A DNA stretch of 64,000 nt, taken from NCBI RefSeq assembly GCF_004353505.1, contig NZ_SMNQ01000011.1:124001-188000 (forward strand), in the 5' to 3' direction. Shown here one piece after another: positions 25,393-33,372 of the stretch. The notes under the pieces were generated by a model. It was not told the origin of the DNA, did no database searches, and was given only the letters and a program-made list of their open reading frames with translations. Made by a program: the position numbers and the translations under genes. Origin of the DNA: Streptomyces sp. WAC05374 (GTDB lineage: Bacteria; Actinomycetota; Actinomycetes; Streptomycetales; Streptomycetaceae). Numbering within the stretch: the first letter of the stretch is position 1; each line of letters begins with the position of its first letter.

Positions 25393-28300
25393 ATGACCGC
25401 CGCTCCCTTACCCGCACCCGGCCCGGCGGGCGGACCGCTCACCGAGCTGGTCGCGCGGCTGAGGGAGGCCGACCTCGCGCCCACCTGCGAAGAGGTCGCC
25501 GACGCCGTCTGGCTCGCCCGGTGGGTCACCCCGGCAGGCGCCTCCGGCTCCACCGCCAAGGCCCCGGCGCCCCCCGCCCGCCCGCCGGCACCCGGACCCC
25601 CGGGCGGCGCCCGCACCCACCCGGCGCCCGCGCCACCGGCGCCCCCGACAGGCACGGGCCCCACAGGCGCGCCCCACGAGGCACGCGCCGGGCTGTCCGC
25701 CCCCGGCGGCACCGGCACCCACGGCGACCGGGACGGCGGCCGCGACCGCGGCGCCCGGGTCTGGGTACCCACCGCCGCCACCCTGCCGGACCCGATCGCC
25801 CTCCAGCGCGCGTTACGCCCCCTGCAACGGTTCCAGGCCCCGCGCGCCCCCGTCCGCCGCGTACTCGACGAACGCGCCACCGCCGACCGGGCCGCCGACA
25901 CCGGGCTCACCGTCCCGGTGCTGCGCCGCGAACGCCGCCGCGAGGCATGCGTCCAGCTCCTCATGGACGTCTCGTCCTCCACCGTCGTCTGGCAGCAGAC
26001 CCTCGGCGAACTGCGCACCGTCTGCGAACGGGCCGGGGCCTTCGCCGACGTCAGCCTCTTCTACCTGCACCCCCGCCCCGACGGCACCCCCGGCGTGGCC
26101 ACCACCCCCGCCAGGCCCACCGCCCCGCTGCGCTCGCCCGCACAGCTCGCCGACCCCACCGGACGCCGGCTGACCCTGTTGCTCAGCGACTGCGCCGGAC
26201 CCATGTGGCGCAGCGGCGAACTGCACCGGCTGCTGCACCGCTGGTCGGCGACCGCGCCCGTCGCCGTCGTCCAGCCCCTGCCCCAGCGGATGTGGCGCAA
26301 CGCCCGGCTCCCCGCCTGGACCGGCACCCTCCGCAGCCCCGAGGGGGCCGGCGGGCGGCTCACCTTCACCACCCGCGCCGGGCACCCGCCCGGAGCCGTC
26401 CCCGTGCCCGTCCTGGCACCCAACCGCACCGCCCTGGAGACCTGGGCCCGGCTCGTGTCCGCCACCGGACAGCTCTCGCTCCAGGGCGCCGCCGGATGGG
26501 TCGGCCCCCACCGGCCGCCCGCCGCGCCCGGCCCCGCCGCACCCCCGGACGTGACGCCCGCCGAACGGGTGCGCTCCTTCCGCCGCCACGCCTCACCGCC
26601 CGCCAGACGGCTCGCCGAGTACCTCTCCCTGGTCCCGCTGGTGCTGCCGGTCATGCAGCTCGTCCAGCGGGCCATGCTGGCCGGCAGCGGGCCCGACGTC
26701 CTCGCCGAGGTGCTGCTGGGCGGACTGCTCCGGCGCAGCGACGACGCCCACGAGGCCGACGACGTGACGGAACCCGCGTACGAGTTCCTCCCCGGCGTAC
26801 GGGAGGAACTGATGAGGCACCAAGAGGCCGCCGACGCCCACCTGGTGCTGAAGAAGTGCTCCCAGTACCTGGAACAGCGCTTCGGCACCGGCGTGCGCAA
26901 CTTCCCCGCCATGGCGGCCGCCTACCTCGCGGGCACCGTCGAGGCGCAGAGCGGGACCGACGACCCCCGGCTGCGCCGGTTCGCGGTCGTCTCCACCCAG
27001 GTGCTGCGCCACTTCCTCGCACCGCCCCCGGTGTCCACCGCCGCGTCCGACCCCGCCGAACTGGCGGCCCGCGCCCGCGAGAGCCTGGCCCGCTTCCGCC
27101 GCCAGAACACCGCCCGCGACCTCGACGCCGCCGTCCAGCTCCTGTCCGCCGCCGCGCGGGCCACCACCGACCGCCCCGCGCAGGCGGCGCTGTACCGGGA
27201 GCTGGCCGACGTCCTGCTGGAGCGGTGGCGGGCCCGCGCCCTCGGCGAGGACCTCCGCGACGCGCTGGCGGCGGCCGAGCAGGCCGTGCCCGACGAACCG
27301 GGCGCGTACCGCACCCTGGCGCGGGTGCTGGAGCACATGGAGGAGCAGGTGCGCGCCGCCGGAGCGGACACCGACGCGGTGCCCGACCGGTTCCGCGCGC
27401 CGGCCGCCCACGCCGGGGACGGCGGCGCGGCCGACCCGGAGGCCGTGTGCTTCCTGCTGCTGATGTACGCCGAGGAGTGCCTGCGCGAGGCGTACGCGAC
27501 GGCCCCCGGGCGCGACGGCAGGACGGCGCTCGCCCATGTCCGGCTCCTCCAGCGGCTGGCCGTCGAGTTCCCCGGGCAGGCCGTCCGGCTCCTCGACCCC
27601 GAACCGGAGGGGCCCGACCAGTGGGCCGCCGGCCTGATCGGCCGGGCACTCGACGTCCTGGACGCGGCGGAACCCGTGCGGCCCGCGGAGTCCGTGCGGT
27701 ACTTCCGCGGGCTGCTCTTCCTCGACCTGGCCCGCCGCCGCGGGGCCGTCCGCCCCGAGGCCGTCCCCGAGCTGGCGCGCACCGCGTGCGGCGAACTGAC
27801 CGACGCGCTCGCCCTCCTGGAGGCGGCGCCCCCGCACGAGCGCGTCCGGGACGACGCCCTGGACTGGACGCCCGAGCCGGTGGACCTGTTCACGGGCTGG
27901 ATGGCCGTCGCCTCCGCCGAGGAGCTCGCCGCCTCCGACGGCGCCACCCTCACCCGCGTACGGCGGGCCCTGGAACGGGCACGGGCGGTCGCCGCGCGGT
28001 ACCCCTCCTGGGAGGGCCGGGACGAACACCTGGTGGACTGCCTCCAGCAGATGGTGCGCGTACGGCTCCAGCTCTACGGCCCCGACGACGGGCACGAGCC
28101 CGTGGACGAGACGATCGCCATCCTGGAGGAGGCGCTCCGCCTCGCCCCCTCCGGCACCCCGCTGCACCGGGAGGTGCTGATCAAGTACGGCAGCACACTC
28201 CTGGTCCGCCAGCCGGTCGCCGTGGAGGACGTGGAGGCGGTGGTCCGCATCCTGCGGGAGGCGGTCGACCTCTCCTCCGAGGCGTCGGAGGAACTCGCCG

Positions 28301-28746
28301 CGTACCGCGTCCAGCTCGGCCACGCCCTGTACCAGCGGTTCCGGCTGCGCGGCTCGCTCACCGACCTGCACGAGGCCGACTGGATACTCGGCGCCGGGGC
28401 ACGCGGCACCGCCGACCCCCGGGTCTCCGGCCTCGCCTGGATGATCCGCGGCGACGTCGCCGTACAGCTCCGGCGCACGACCGGCGCCACCGTACGGCTC
28501 ACGGAGGCCGCCGACCACTTCCGCCGCGCGGCCGGGGACGCGCTGGCCACGGGCAACACCGCCTTCGCCGCGGCCGCGCTGCGCAAACGGGCCACGTGCC
28601 TGGAGGAGACCGCGGGGCCCGCCCGCGCCCTCACCGAGTACCGCAAGGCGCTCGGACTGCTGGAGGGCGGCGACCAGACGGAGGTCCTGACCGCCGCGCT
28701 CCACCAGGACATCGCGCGGCTCGGGGCCGGTGAGGCGGAGGGATGA
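25393..28746 (+). CDS. Large protein with vWA domain and helical-repeat C-terminus (SAV_2336 N-terminal type)
   Basis: 1117 residues. After a Pro/Ala-rich linker (residues 50-125) comes a vWA-like domain with the MIDAS DxSxS motif at Asp192-Ser194-Ser196 (LLMDVSSSTVVW) and a second strand LLLSDCAGPMW. Residues about 390-540 form a conserved helical region; the remaining 550 residues look like TPR-type helical repeats. Resembles proteins annotated SAV_2336 N-terminal domain-related, from memory. Proposed partner of the MoxR ATPase next door and of VMAP. The TGA overlaps the precursor-peptide ATG by 4 nt. Confidence 0.8.
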   Translation: MTAAPLPAPGPAGGPLTELVARLREADLAPTCEEVADAVWLARWVTPAGASGSTAKAPAPPARPPAPGPPGGARTHPAPAPPAPPTGTGPTGAPHEARAGLSAPGGTGTHGDRDGGRDRGARVWVPTAATLPDPIALQRALRPLQRFQAPRAPVRRVLDERATADRAADTGLTVPVLRRERRREACVQLLMDVSSSTVVWQQTLGELRTVCERAGAFADVSLFYLHPRPDGTPGVATTPARPTAPLRSPAQLADPTGRRLTLLLSDCAGPMWRSGELHRLLHRWSATAPVAVVQPLPQRMWRNARLPAWTGTLRSPEGAGGRLTFTTRAGHPPGAVPVPVLAPNRTALETWARLVSATGQLSLQGAAGWVGPHRPPAAPGPAAPPDVTPAERVRSFRRHASPPARRLAEYLSLVPLVLPVMQLVQRAMLAGSGPDVLAEVLLGGLLRRSDDAHEADDVTEPAYEFLPGVREELMRHQEAADAHLVLKKCSQYLEQRFGTGVRNFPAMAAAYLAGTVEAQSGTDDPRLRRFAVVSTQVLRHFLAPPPVSTAASDPAELAARARESLARFRRQNTARDLDAAVQLLSAAARATTDRPAQAALYRELADVLLERWRARALGEDLRDALAAAEQAVPDEPGAYRTLARVLEHMEEQVRAAGADTDAVPDRFRAPAAHAGDGGAADPEAVCFLLLMYAEECLREAYATAPGRDGRTALAHVRLLQRLAVEFPGQAVRLLDPEPEGPDQWAAGLIGRALDVLDAAEPVRPAESVRYFRGLLFLDLARRRGAVRPEAVPELARTACGELTDALALLEAAPPHERVRDDALDWTPEPVDLFTGWMAVASAEELAASDGATLTRVRRALERARAVAARYPSWEGRDEHLVDCLQQMVRVRLQLYGPDDGHEPVDETIAILEEALRLAPSGTPLHREVLIKYGSTLLVRQPVAVEDVEAVVRILREAVDLSSEASEELAAYRVQLGHALYQRFRLRGSLTDLHEADWILGAGARGTADPRVSGLAWMIRGDVAVQLRRTTGATVRLTEAADHFRRAAGDALATGNTAFAAAALRKRATCLEETAGPARALTEYRKALGLLEGGDQTEVLTAALHQDIARLGAGEAEG

Positions 28747-28919
28747 GCGCACCCCGCGTACCGGGTGACGTACCGCTGCCCGAATTCCCGGCCCTCGCGA
28801 GGCTCACCGCCCGCGACATCCGGGCGGCGACCGGCCACCCCGTCCTGGACGCGGTCCTCGCCGACCTCCGCGACCGCGCCCCCGACACCGTCGTCGCCTC
28901 CTACGACGACGCGCCATGA
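28743..28919 (+). CDS. fxsA: FxSxx-COOH-type cyclophane RiPP precursor, variant ending YDDAP
   Basis: 58 residues; overlaps the upstream stop and the downstream maturase start by 4 nt each (ATGA at 28743 and 28916). A helical leader (LTARDIRAATGHPVLDAVLADLRDR, about residues 21-45; split here as LTARDIRAATGHP and VLDAVLADLRDR) leads to a C-terminus VVASYDDAP. In the family the last five residues are F-x-S-x-x; here they are Y-D-D-A-P, with Tyr at -5 and Asp at -3. The known chemistry joins the aromatic ring to the beta-carbon of the third residue, so Tyr54 and Asp56 are the predicted pair (inference). Confidence 0.8.
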   Translation: MSAPRVPGDVPLPEFPALARLTARDIRAATGHPVLDAVLADLRDRAPDTVVASYDDAP

Positions 28920-30151
28920 CCGCGCCCCTGCCGGACGTCACCGAGCCGCACTGGCCCCACCGGGCGCTGGACACCTCCCGCCTCCGCCCCGTGCCCCTGC
29001 GGCAGTTCGTGCTGAAGGTCCACAGCCGCTGCAACCTCGCCTGCACGTACTGCTACATCTACCGCGGCCCCGACACGAGCTGGCGCCGCCGCCCGGCCCG
29101 GGTGGACGCCCCCACCATGCGGCAGACGGCCCGGCGCGTCGCCGAGCACGCCGCCGCCCACCGTCTGGAGCGCATCCGGGTCGACCTGCACGGCGGCGAG
29201 CCGCTGCTCGGCGGGCCGGACACGGTCCTCGCCTACGCCCGCGCCGTCCGCGAGGCGCTGCCCGGCCACTGCGCGGCGACCGTCTCCGTGCAGACCAACG
29301 GCACCCTCCTGACCGCGCGGACCCTGGACCGGCTCGCCGCCGCGGGCATCCGCGTCGGGCTCAGCCTCGACGGCGGCACGGAGGCACTCGCCGCCCGCCG
29401 CGTCGACCACGCCGGACGCCCCTCCTGGCCCGCCGCCGCCCGCGCCGCCCGGCTGCTGGCCCGCCGGCCCGACGCCTACGCCGGGGTGCTGTGCACGGTC
29501 GACGTCACGGCCCCGCCCGCCGAGGTGTACGCCTCCCTCACCGCGCTCGGCGCGCCCCGCGTCGACTTCCTCCTCCCGCACGCCAACTGGGCCTCGCCGC
29601 CGCCCGCCGTACCGCCCGCCCCGCCCGGCCGGCGGCCCCGGCCCACGCCCTACGGCGACTGGCTGGCCGAGGTGTTCGACCTGTGGTGGCACCAGGGGCG
29701 GAAGGTCACCCGGGTCCGGCTCTTCGGCGAGGTGCTGGCCCTGCTGCTGGGCGCCCCCAGCGCCACCGAGTCCGTCGGCCTGTCCCCGATGGCCGCCGTC
29801 GTCGTCGACACGGACGGCTCCATCGAACAGGTCGACTCCCTCAAGTGGGCCTACCCCGGAGCCCCCGCCACGGGCCTCGACGTCTTCCGCGACGACTTCG
29901 ACCGGGCGCTGCGCCACCCCGGCGTCGCCGCCCGGCAGCTCGGCGCGGCCGGGCTCGCCGCCGAGTGCCGGGCCTGCCCGGTGGTGCGGGTGTGCGGCGG
30001 GGGCAACTACGCCCACCGGTACGCCCCCCGCACCGGCTTCCTGCACCCCAGCGTCTACTGCGCCGACCTCGAACGCCTCGTGCGTCACGCGGCGGACCGG
30101 CTGTGTGAGCTGGAAGACAGTCGTCACTGTTCGCGAACGGACCCTCAGTGA
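28916..30151 (+). CDS. fxsB: Radical SAM/SPASM peptide maturase, FxsB type
   Basis: 411 residues. The radical-SAM cluster motif CNLACTYC gives Cys39, Cys43 and Cys46; HGGEPLL and QTNGTLL follow as usual. The C-terminal SPASM-like region has CRACPVVRVCGGGNYAHRY and a final Cys in SVYC for auxiliary clusters. FxsB enzymes install a three-residue cyclophane on the FxsA C-terminus. The 4-nt overlap with the precursor gene implies coupled synthesis. No HExxH hydroxylase domain is fused. Confidence 0.92.
   Translation: MTAPLPDVTEPHWPHRALDTSRLRPVPLRQFVLKVHSRCNLACTYCYIYRGPDTSWRRRPARVDAPTMRQTARRVAEHAAAHRLERIRVDLHGGEPLLGGPDTVLAYARAVREALPGHCAATVSVQTNGTLLTARTLDRLAAAGIRVGLSLDGGTEALAARRVDHAGRPSWPAAARAARLLARRPDAYAGVLCTVDVTAPPAEVYASLTALGAPRVDFLLPHANWASPPPAVPPAPPGRRPRPTPYGDWLAEVFDLWWHQGRKVTRVRLFGEVLALLLGAPSATESVGLSPMAAVVVDTDGSIEQVDSLKWAYPGAPATGLDVFRDDFDRALRHPGVAARQLGAAGLAAECRACPVVRVCGGGNYAHRYAPRTGFLHPSVYCADLERLVRHAADRLCELEDSRHCSRTDPQ
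30117..30138. promoter_or_regulatory. Nested palindromes at the 3' end of fxsB
   Basis: ACAGT-N4-ACTGT (30117-30130) abuts the 10-bp palindrome GTTCGCGAAC (30129-30138), within the last codons of fxsB and 180 nt before the next gene, whose spacing suggests its own promoter. Confidence 0.35.
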
Positions 30152-30316
30152 ACGGAAACAGGCGCACAATCGAAGGGCTCGCGCACCCGCCCTCCTCCTC
30201 CCGCCCACCGGCCCCGTGGCGCCCCGGGCCGGAACAGCGCGGCGGCCGGGCACCTGAGCACCCCGGCACGCCCGTCCCACCCCATCCTTCAGTTCGTCAG
30301 TGAGGGAGACCCCCGC

Positions 30317-33286
30317 ATGACCGAAGACTCCCCGCACATCACGGTGGTCTTCGCCGGACAGAGCGAGCGCTGGGCCGCCTGGGTCGACGAGGAACTCCTG
30401 GCCGCCGGGTTCCGCACCGACCTGGTCCGCTGGGACCCGCTGCGCCGCCCGCCGGAGGGCTCCGCCCTCACCGACCTGCTCGCCGCCCCCGGGCGCGTCC
30501 TGCTCATGCTCGACGACTGGTACCTCCGCTTCGACTCCGGCCGCTACCGCGCCTGGGCCGACGTCCTGCGCGACATCGTCCCCACCCACCGCCACCGGTT
30601 CGCCGCGCTCAGCGTCACCGCCCGCCCGCTGCCCGAGGCCGCCCGCGCGCTCGGCCCCGCGGAGCTGCGCGGCGTCGGCCGCGACGAGGCCCGGCGCCGG
30701 CTGCTCGGCCTGTTCGGCGTCACCGTTCCCCGCACCACCGGCGTCGCACTGGAACGCCGCCGCCGCTTCCCCGACGACCTCCCGCCCGTGTGGAACGTCC
30801 CCCGCCGCAACCGCGGCTTCACCGGCCGCCGCCCGACCCTGGAACGGCTGCGCGCCCTCCTCACCGACGACCGGGACGGCGGCCCCTCCCTGGTCGCCGT
30901 GCACGGCCCGGGCGGCGTCGGCAAGACCCAGATCGCGATGGAGTACGCCCACCGGTACGCCGGCGAGTACGACATCGTCTGGTGGGTCCGCGCCGCCTCC
31001 AGCGCCACCGCCCGGGAGAACCTCGCCGCCCTCGCGGGCGAGCTGGGCATCCGGGACGGCGGCGAGCTGGGGCCGCTCATCGACGCCGTGCACAACGCCC
31101 TGCGCACCACCGACCAGCGCTGGCTCCTCGTCCTGGACGCGGCCGAGGACCCCGACCGGCTCGCCGGCCTGCTCCCCGACGGCCGCGGCCACGTCCTCAT
31201 CACCAGCCACCGGCAGTCCTGGTCCGCCCACGGGGCCGAACTGGTGGAGGTGCCCCGCTTCGACCGGATCGAGAGCGTCGCCTACGCCTGCCGGCGCGCC
31301 ACCCGGCTGACCGAGCGGGAGGCCGACCTGCTCGCCGACGCGCTGGAGGACCTGCCGCTGCTCGTCGACCAGATGGCCGCCTGGCTGGACGCCCACCCGA
31401 CGACCCCGGTCAGCCGGTACGTGGCGGAGATCCGCGACGGCAGCCCCAGCGTCTTCGGCGTCGTGGCGGGCGGCGACGACCCCCGGCCCTTCCAGGCCGT
31501 GTGGGCCATGGCCGTCAACACCCTCCACGAGGACGCCCCCGAGGCCCACGAGCTGCTGAAACTGCTCGCCTACTTCTCCGCCGACGTCGTCCCCGTCCGG
31601 CTGCTGCAGTCCGCGCGCTCCGCCGACCTGCCGCCCCACCTGGCCCGGATGGCGGCCGAGCCCAGTAGCTGGAACTCCGCCCTGCGCACCCTGTCGGAGT
31701 CCACCGCCATGTGGCTGGAGTACGAGACCGGCCCGCAGGCCGACACGCTCACCGTCGGCACGCTGCGCATGCACCGGCTCTTCCACCGCTTCGTCCGCGA
31801 CAGCCTCCCGCCCGAGGACCGCGCGCACGCCTCCCGGACCGCCTGCCGCGTCCTGGTCGCCGCCGACCCGCGCGAACCCACCCAGCCCCAGCACTGGGGC
31901 CGGTACGCCGAGCTCATCCCGCACCTCGCCCCCTCCGGCGCGCTGGAGTCCGATGACGAGGACGTCCGCACGCTCGTCCTCAACTGCGTGGAGTACCTGC
32001 GGATGCGCGGCGAGGGCGAGGAGGGCCTCCGCATCACCGGCAGGGCGCTCGGCCACTGGTCCGCCGCGTCCGGGCCCACCGACAACAAGGTGCTGGTGAT
32101 GTCGCTCCAGCACGCCAACATGCTCCGCGTCATGGGCCGTTACGCCGAGGCCGAGGACGCCGGCCGCGCCGTCCTGCGCGACCTCGCCGCCGCCGGGGCC
32201 GACGGGCGGGGCGTCGAGACCCTGCGCGCCGTCAACGGCCTGGGCGGCACCCTGATGGCGCTCGGCAAGTACGACGAGGCCGGCGGCCTGTACCAGCGTG
32301 CCGCGGGCGACGCGGCCGGGCTGCTCGGCGGCCGCGTCCCGCTCACCCTGCGGCTGCGCACCAACCTGGCCACCGCCCTGGGCCTCCAGGGCCGCTACGA
32401 GGAGTCCCTCGCCCTCCACCGCGCCGTGCTCGGGGCGCGGGTCGCCGTGCACGGCGGGAAGAACCAGCTCACCCTGCTCTCCGCCCTCAACACCGCCTGG
32501 GTGCTGCGCCTGCTCGGCCGGTACGGGGAGGCCCTCGCCATCCAGGAGCAGAACAGCCGGCTGCACCGCCAGGTGCTCGACCGCGACCACTCCCAGACCC
32601 TCCAGGCCGAGCACAACCTCGCCCTGTGCATGCGCCGCGAGGGCAACGTGCCCTACGCCCGCGCCATGATGCGCTCGGTCCTGGAGCGGCTGGTCCGCAG
32701 ACGGGGCCGGCACCACCCGGAGACGCTGCTGGTCACCTCCGACTACGCGATGCTGCTGCGGGGCGCCGGCGAGACGGAGGAGGCCCTCGGCCTGGCGGAG
32801 CGGACGGCGGAGCTGTACGCCGCCCAGCTCGGCGACGCCCACCCGTACGCCATCGGGGCGCGCGACAACAGCGCGCTGGTCCTGCGCGACCTGGGCCGGC
32901 ACCGTGCGGCCCGCGCGCTCGCGGAGGAGACCATGGACCGGATGAACCGGGTGCTCGGGCCGGACCACGTGTGGAGCCTCGGCTGCGCGATGAACACCGC
33001 GGGGGCGCGGGCCGCCACCGGTGACGTGGCGGGTGCGGTGGCGCTCGGCCGGGACGCCCTGGCCCGGGCCCGGGCGCGCGTGGGCGACGACCACGTCCTG
33101 ACGGTCAACCTCCAGGCCGGGCTGGCGCTGGACCTCAGGGCGGCGGGCGAGACGGACCGGGCCGACGGCCTGGAGCGGGACGCGCTGCGGCGGCTCGCCG
33201 CCGCCCTGGGCGAGGAGCACCCGCAGACCCGCTACATGCGCGCCGGGCTGCGCCCCTACTGGGACTTCGAGCCGCAGCCCTACTGA
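30317..33286 (+). CDS. fxsT: FxSxx-COOH system TIR-like/NB-ARC/TPR protein (FxsT)
   Basis: 989 residues. Residues 1-140 look TIR-like (ITVVFAGQSERWAAWVDEEL ... VLLMLDDWYL). The STAND/NB-ARC NTPase follows: P-loop GPGGVGKT at 197-204, Walker B WLLVLDAAED, and GLPLL-like LEDLPLLVDQMA. Residues about 560-985 are tetratricopeptide repeats. This is the STAND sensor type of protein, regularly found with FxsA/FxsB. Preceded by GGGAG; separated from fxsB by 165 nt holding palindromes. A perfect terminator closes the locus. Confidence 0.9.
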   Translation: MTEDSPHITVVFAGQSERWAAWVDEELLAAGFRTDLVRWDPLRRPPEGSALTDLLAAPGRVLLMLDDWYLRFDSGRYRAWADVLRDIVPTHRHRFAALSVTARPLPEAARALGPAELRGVGRDEARRRLLGLFGVTVPRTTGVALERRRRFPDDLPPVWNVPRRNRGFTGRRPTLERLRALLTDDRDGGPSLVAVHGPGGVGKTQIAMEYAHRYAGEYDIVWWVRAASSATARENLAALAGELGIRDGGELGPLIDAVHNALRTTDQRWLLVLDAAEDPDRLAGLLPDGRGHVLITSHRQSWSAHGAELVEVPRFDRIESVAYACRRATRLTEREADLLADALEDLPLLVDQMAAWLDAHPTTPVSRYVAEIRDGSPSVFGVVAGGDDPRPFQAVWAMAVNTLHEDAPEAHELLKLLAYFSADVVPVRLLQSARSADLPPHLARMAAEPSSWNSALRTLSESTAMWLEYETGPQADTLTVGTLRMHRLFHRFVRDSLPPEDRAHASRTACRVLVAADPREPTQPQHWGRYAELIPHLAPSGALESDDEDVRTLVLNCVEYLRMRGEGEEGLRITGRALGHWSAASGPTDNKVLVMSLQHANMLRVMGRYAEAEDAGRAVLRDLAAAGADGRGVETLRAVNGLGGTLMALGKYDEAGGLYQRAAGDAAGLLGGRVPLTLRLRTNLATALGLQGRYEESLALHRAVLGARVAVHGGKNQLTLLSALNTAWVLRLLGRYGEALAIQEQNSRLHRQVLDRDHSQTLQAEHNLALCMRREGNVPYARAMMRSVLERLVRRRGRHHPETLLVTSDYAMLLRGAGETEEALGLAERTAELYAAQLGDAHPYAIGARDNSALVLRDLGRHRAARALAEETMDRMNRVLGPDHVWSLGCAMNTAGARAATGDVAGAVALGRDALARARARVGDDHVLTVNLQAGLALDLRAAGETDRADGLERDALRRLAAALGEEHPQTRYMRAGLRPYWDFEPQPY

Positions 33287-33297
33287 CCGGACGCCGA

Positions 33298-33338
33298 AAG
33301 GGCCCGGCCCGCGTCACGAGGACGCGGGCCGGGCCCTT
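33298..33338. terminator. Strong bidirectional terminator
   Basis: Perfect 18-bp stem (33298-33315 / 33321-33338) with a 5-nt loop, between fxsT and the convergent 2-oxoglutarate dehydrogenase gene. Confidence 0.9.
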
Positions 33339-33372
33339 CCCGGTCGCACGACCGGATCGGTACGACCGCCGG

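Noticed and set aside
28765..30108. Alternative frame over the maturase gene (447 codons)
   Set aside because: Shadow frame of fxsB: Pro/Arg/Ala-rich; the CNLACTYC radical-SAM motif is in the other frame.
30148..30303. 51-codon frame starting GTG overlapping the fxsB stop by 4 nt and ending 13 nt before fxsT
   Set aside because: Pro/Arg-rich, about a quarter of third positions A/T, no ribosome site; looks like non-coding spacer that is open by chance.
28901..33220. 1439-codon open frame on the minus strand opposite fxsB/fxsT
   Set aside because: Antisense frame of GC-rich coding DNA; low-complexity Gly/Arg/Val composition with no domains, whereas the plus-strand genes have clear motifs.
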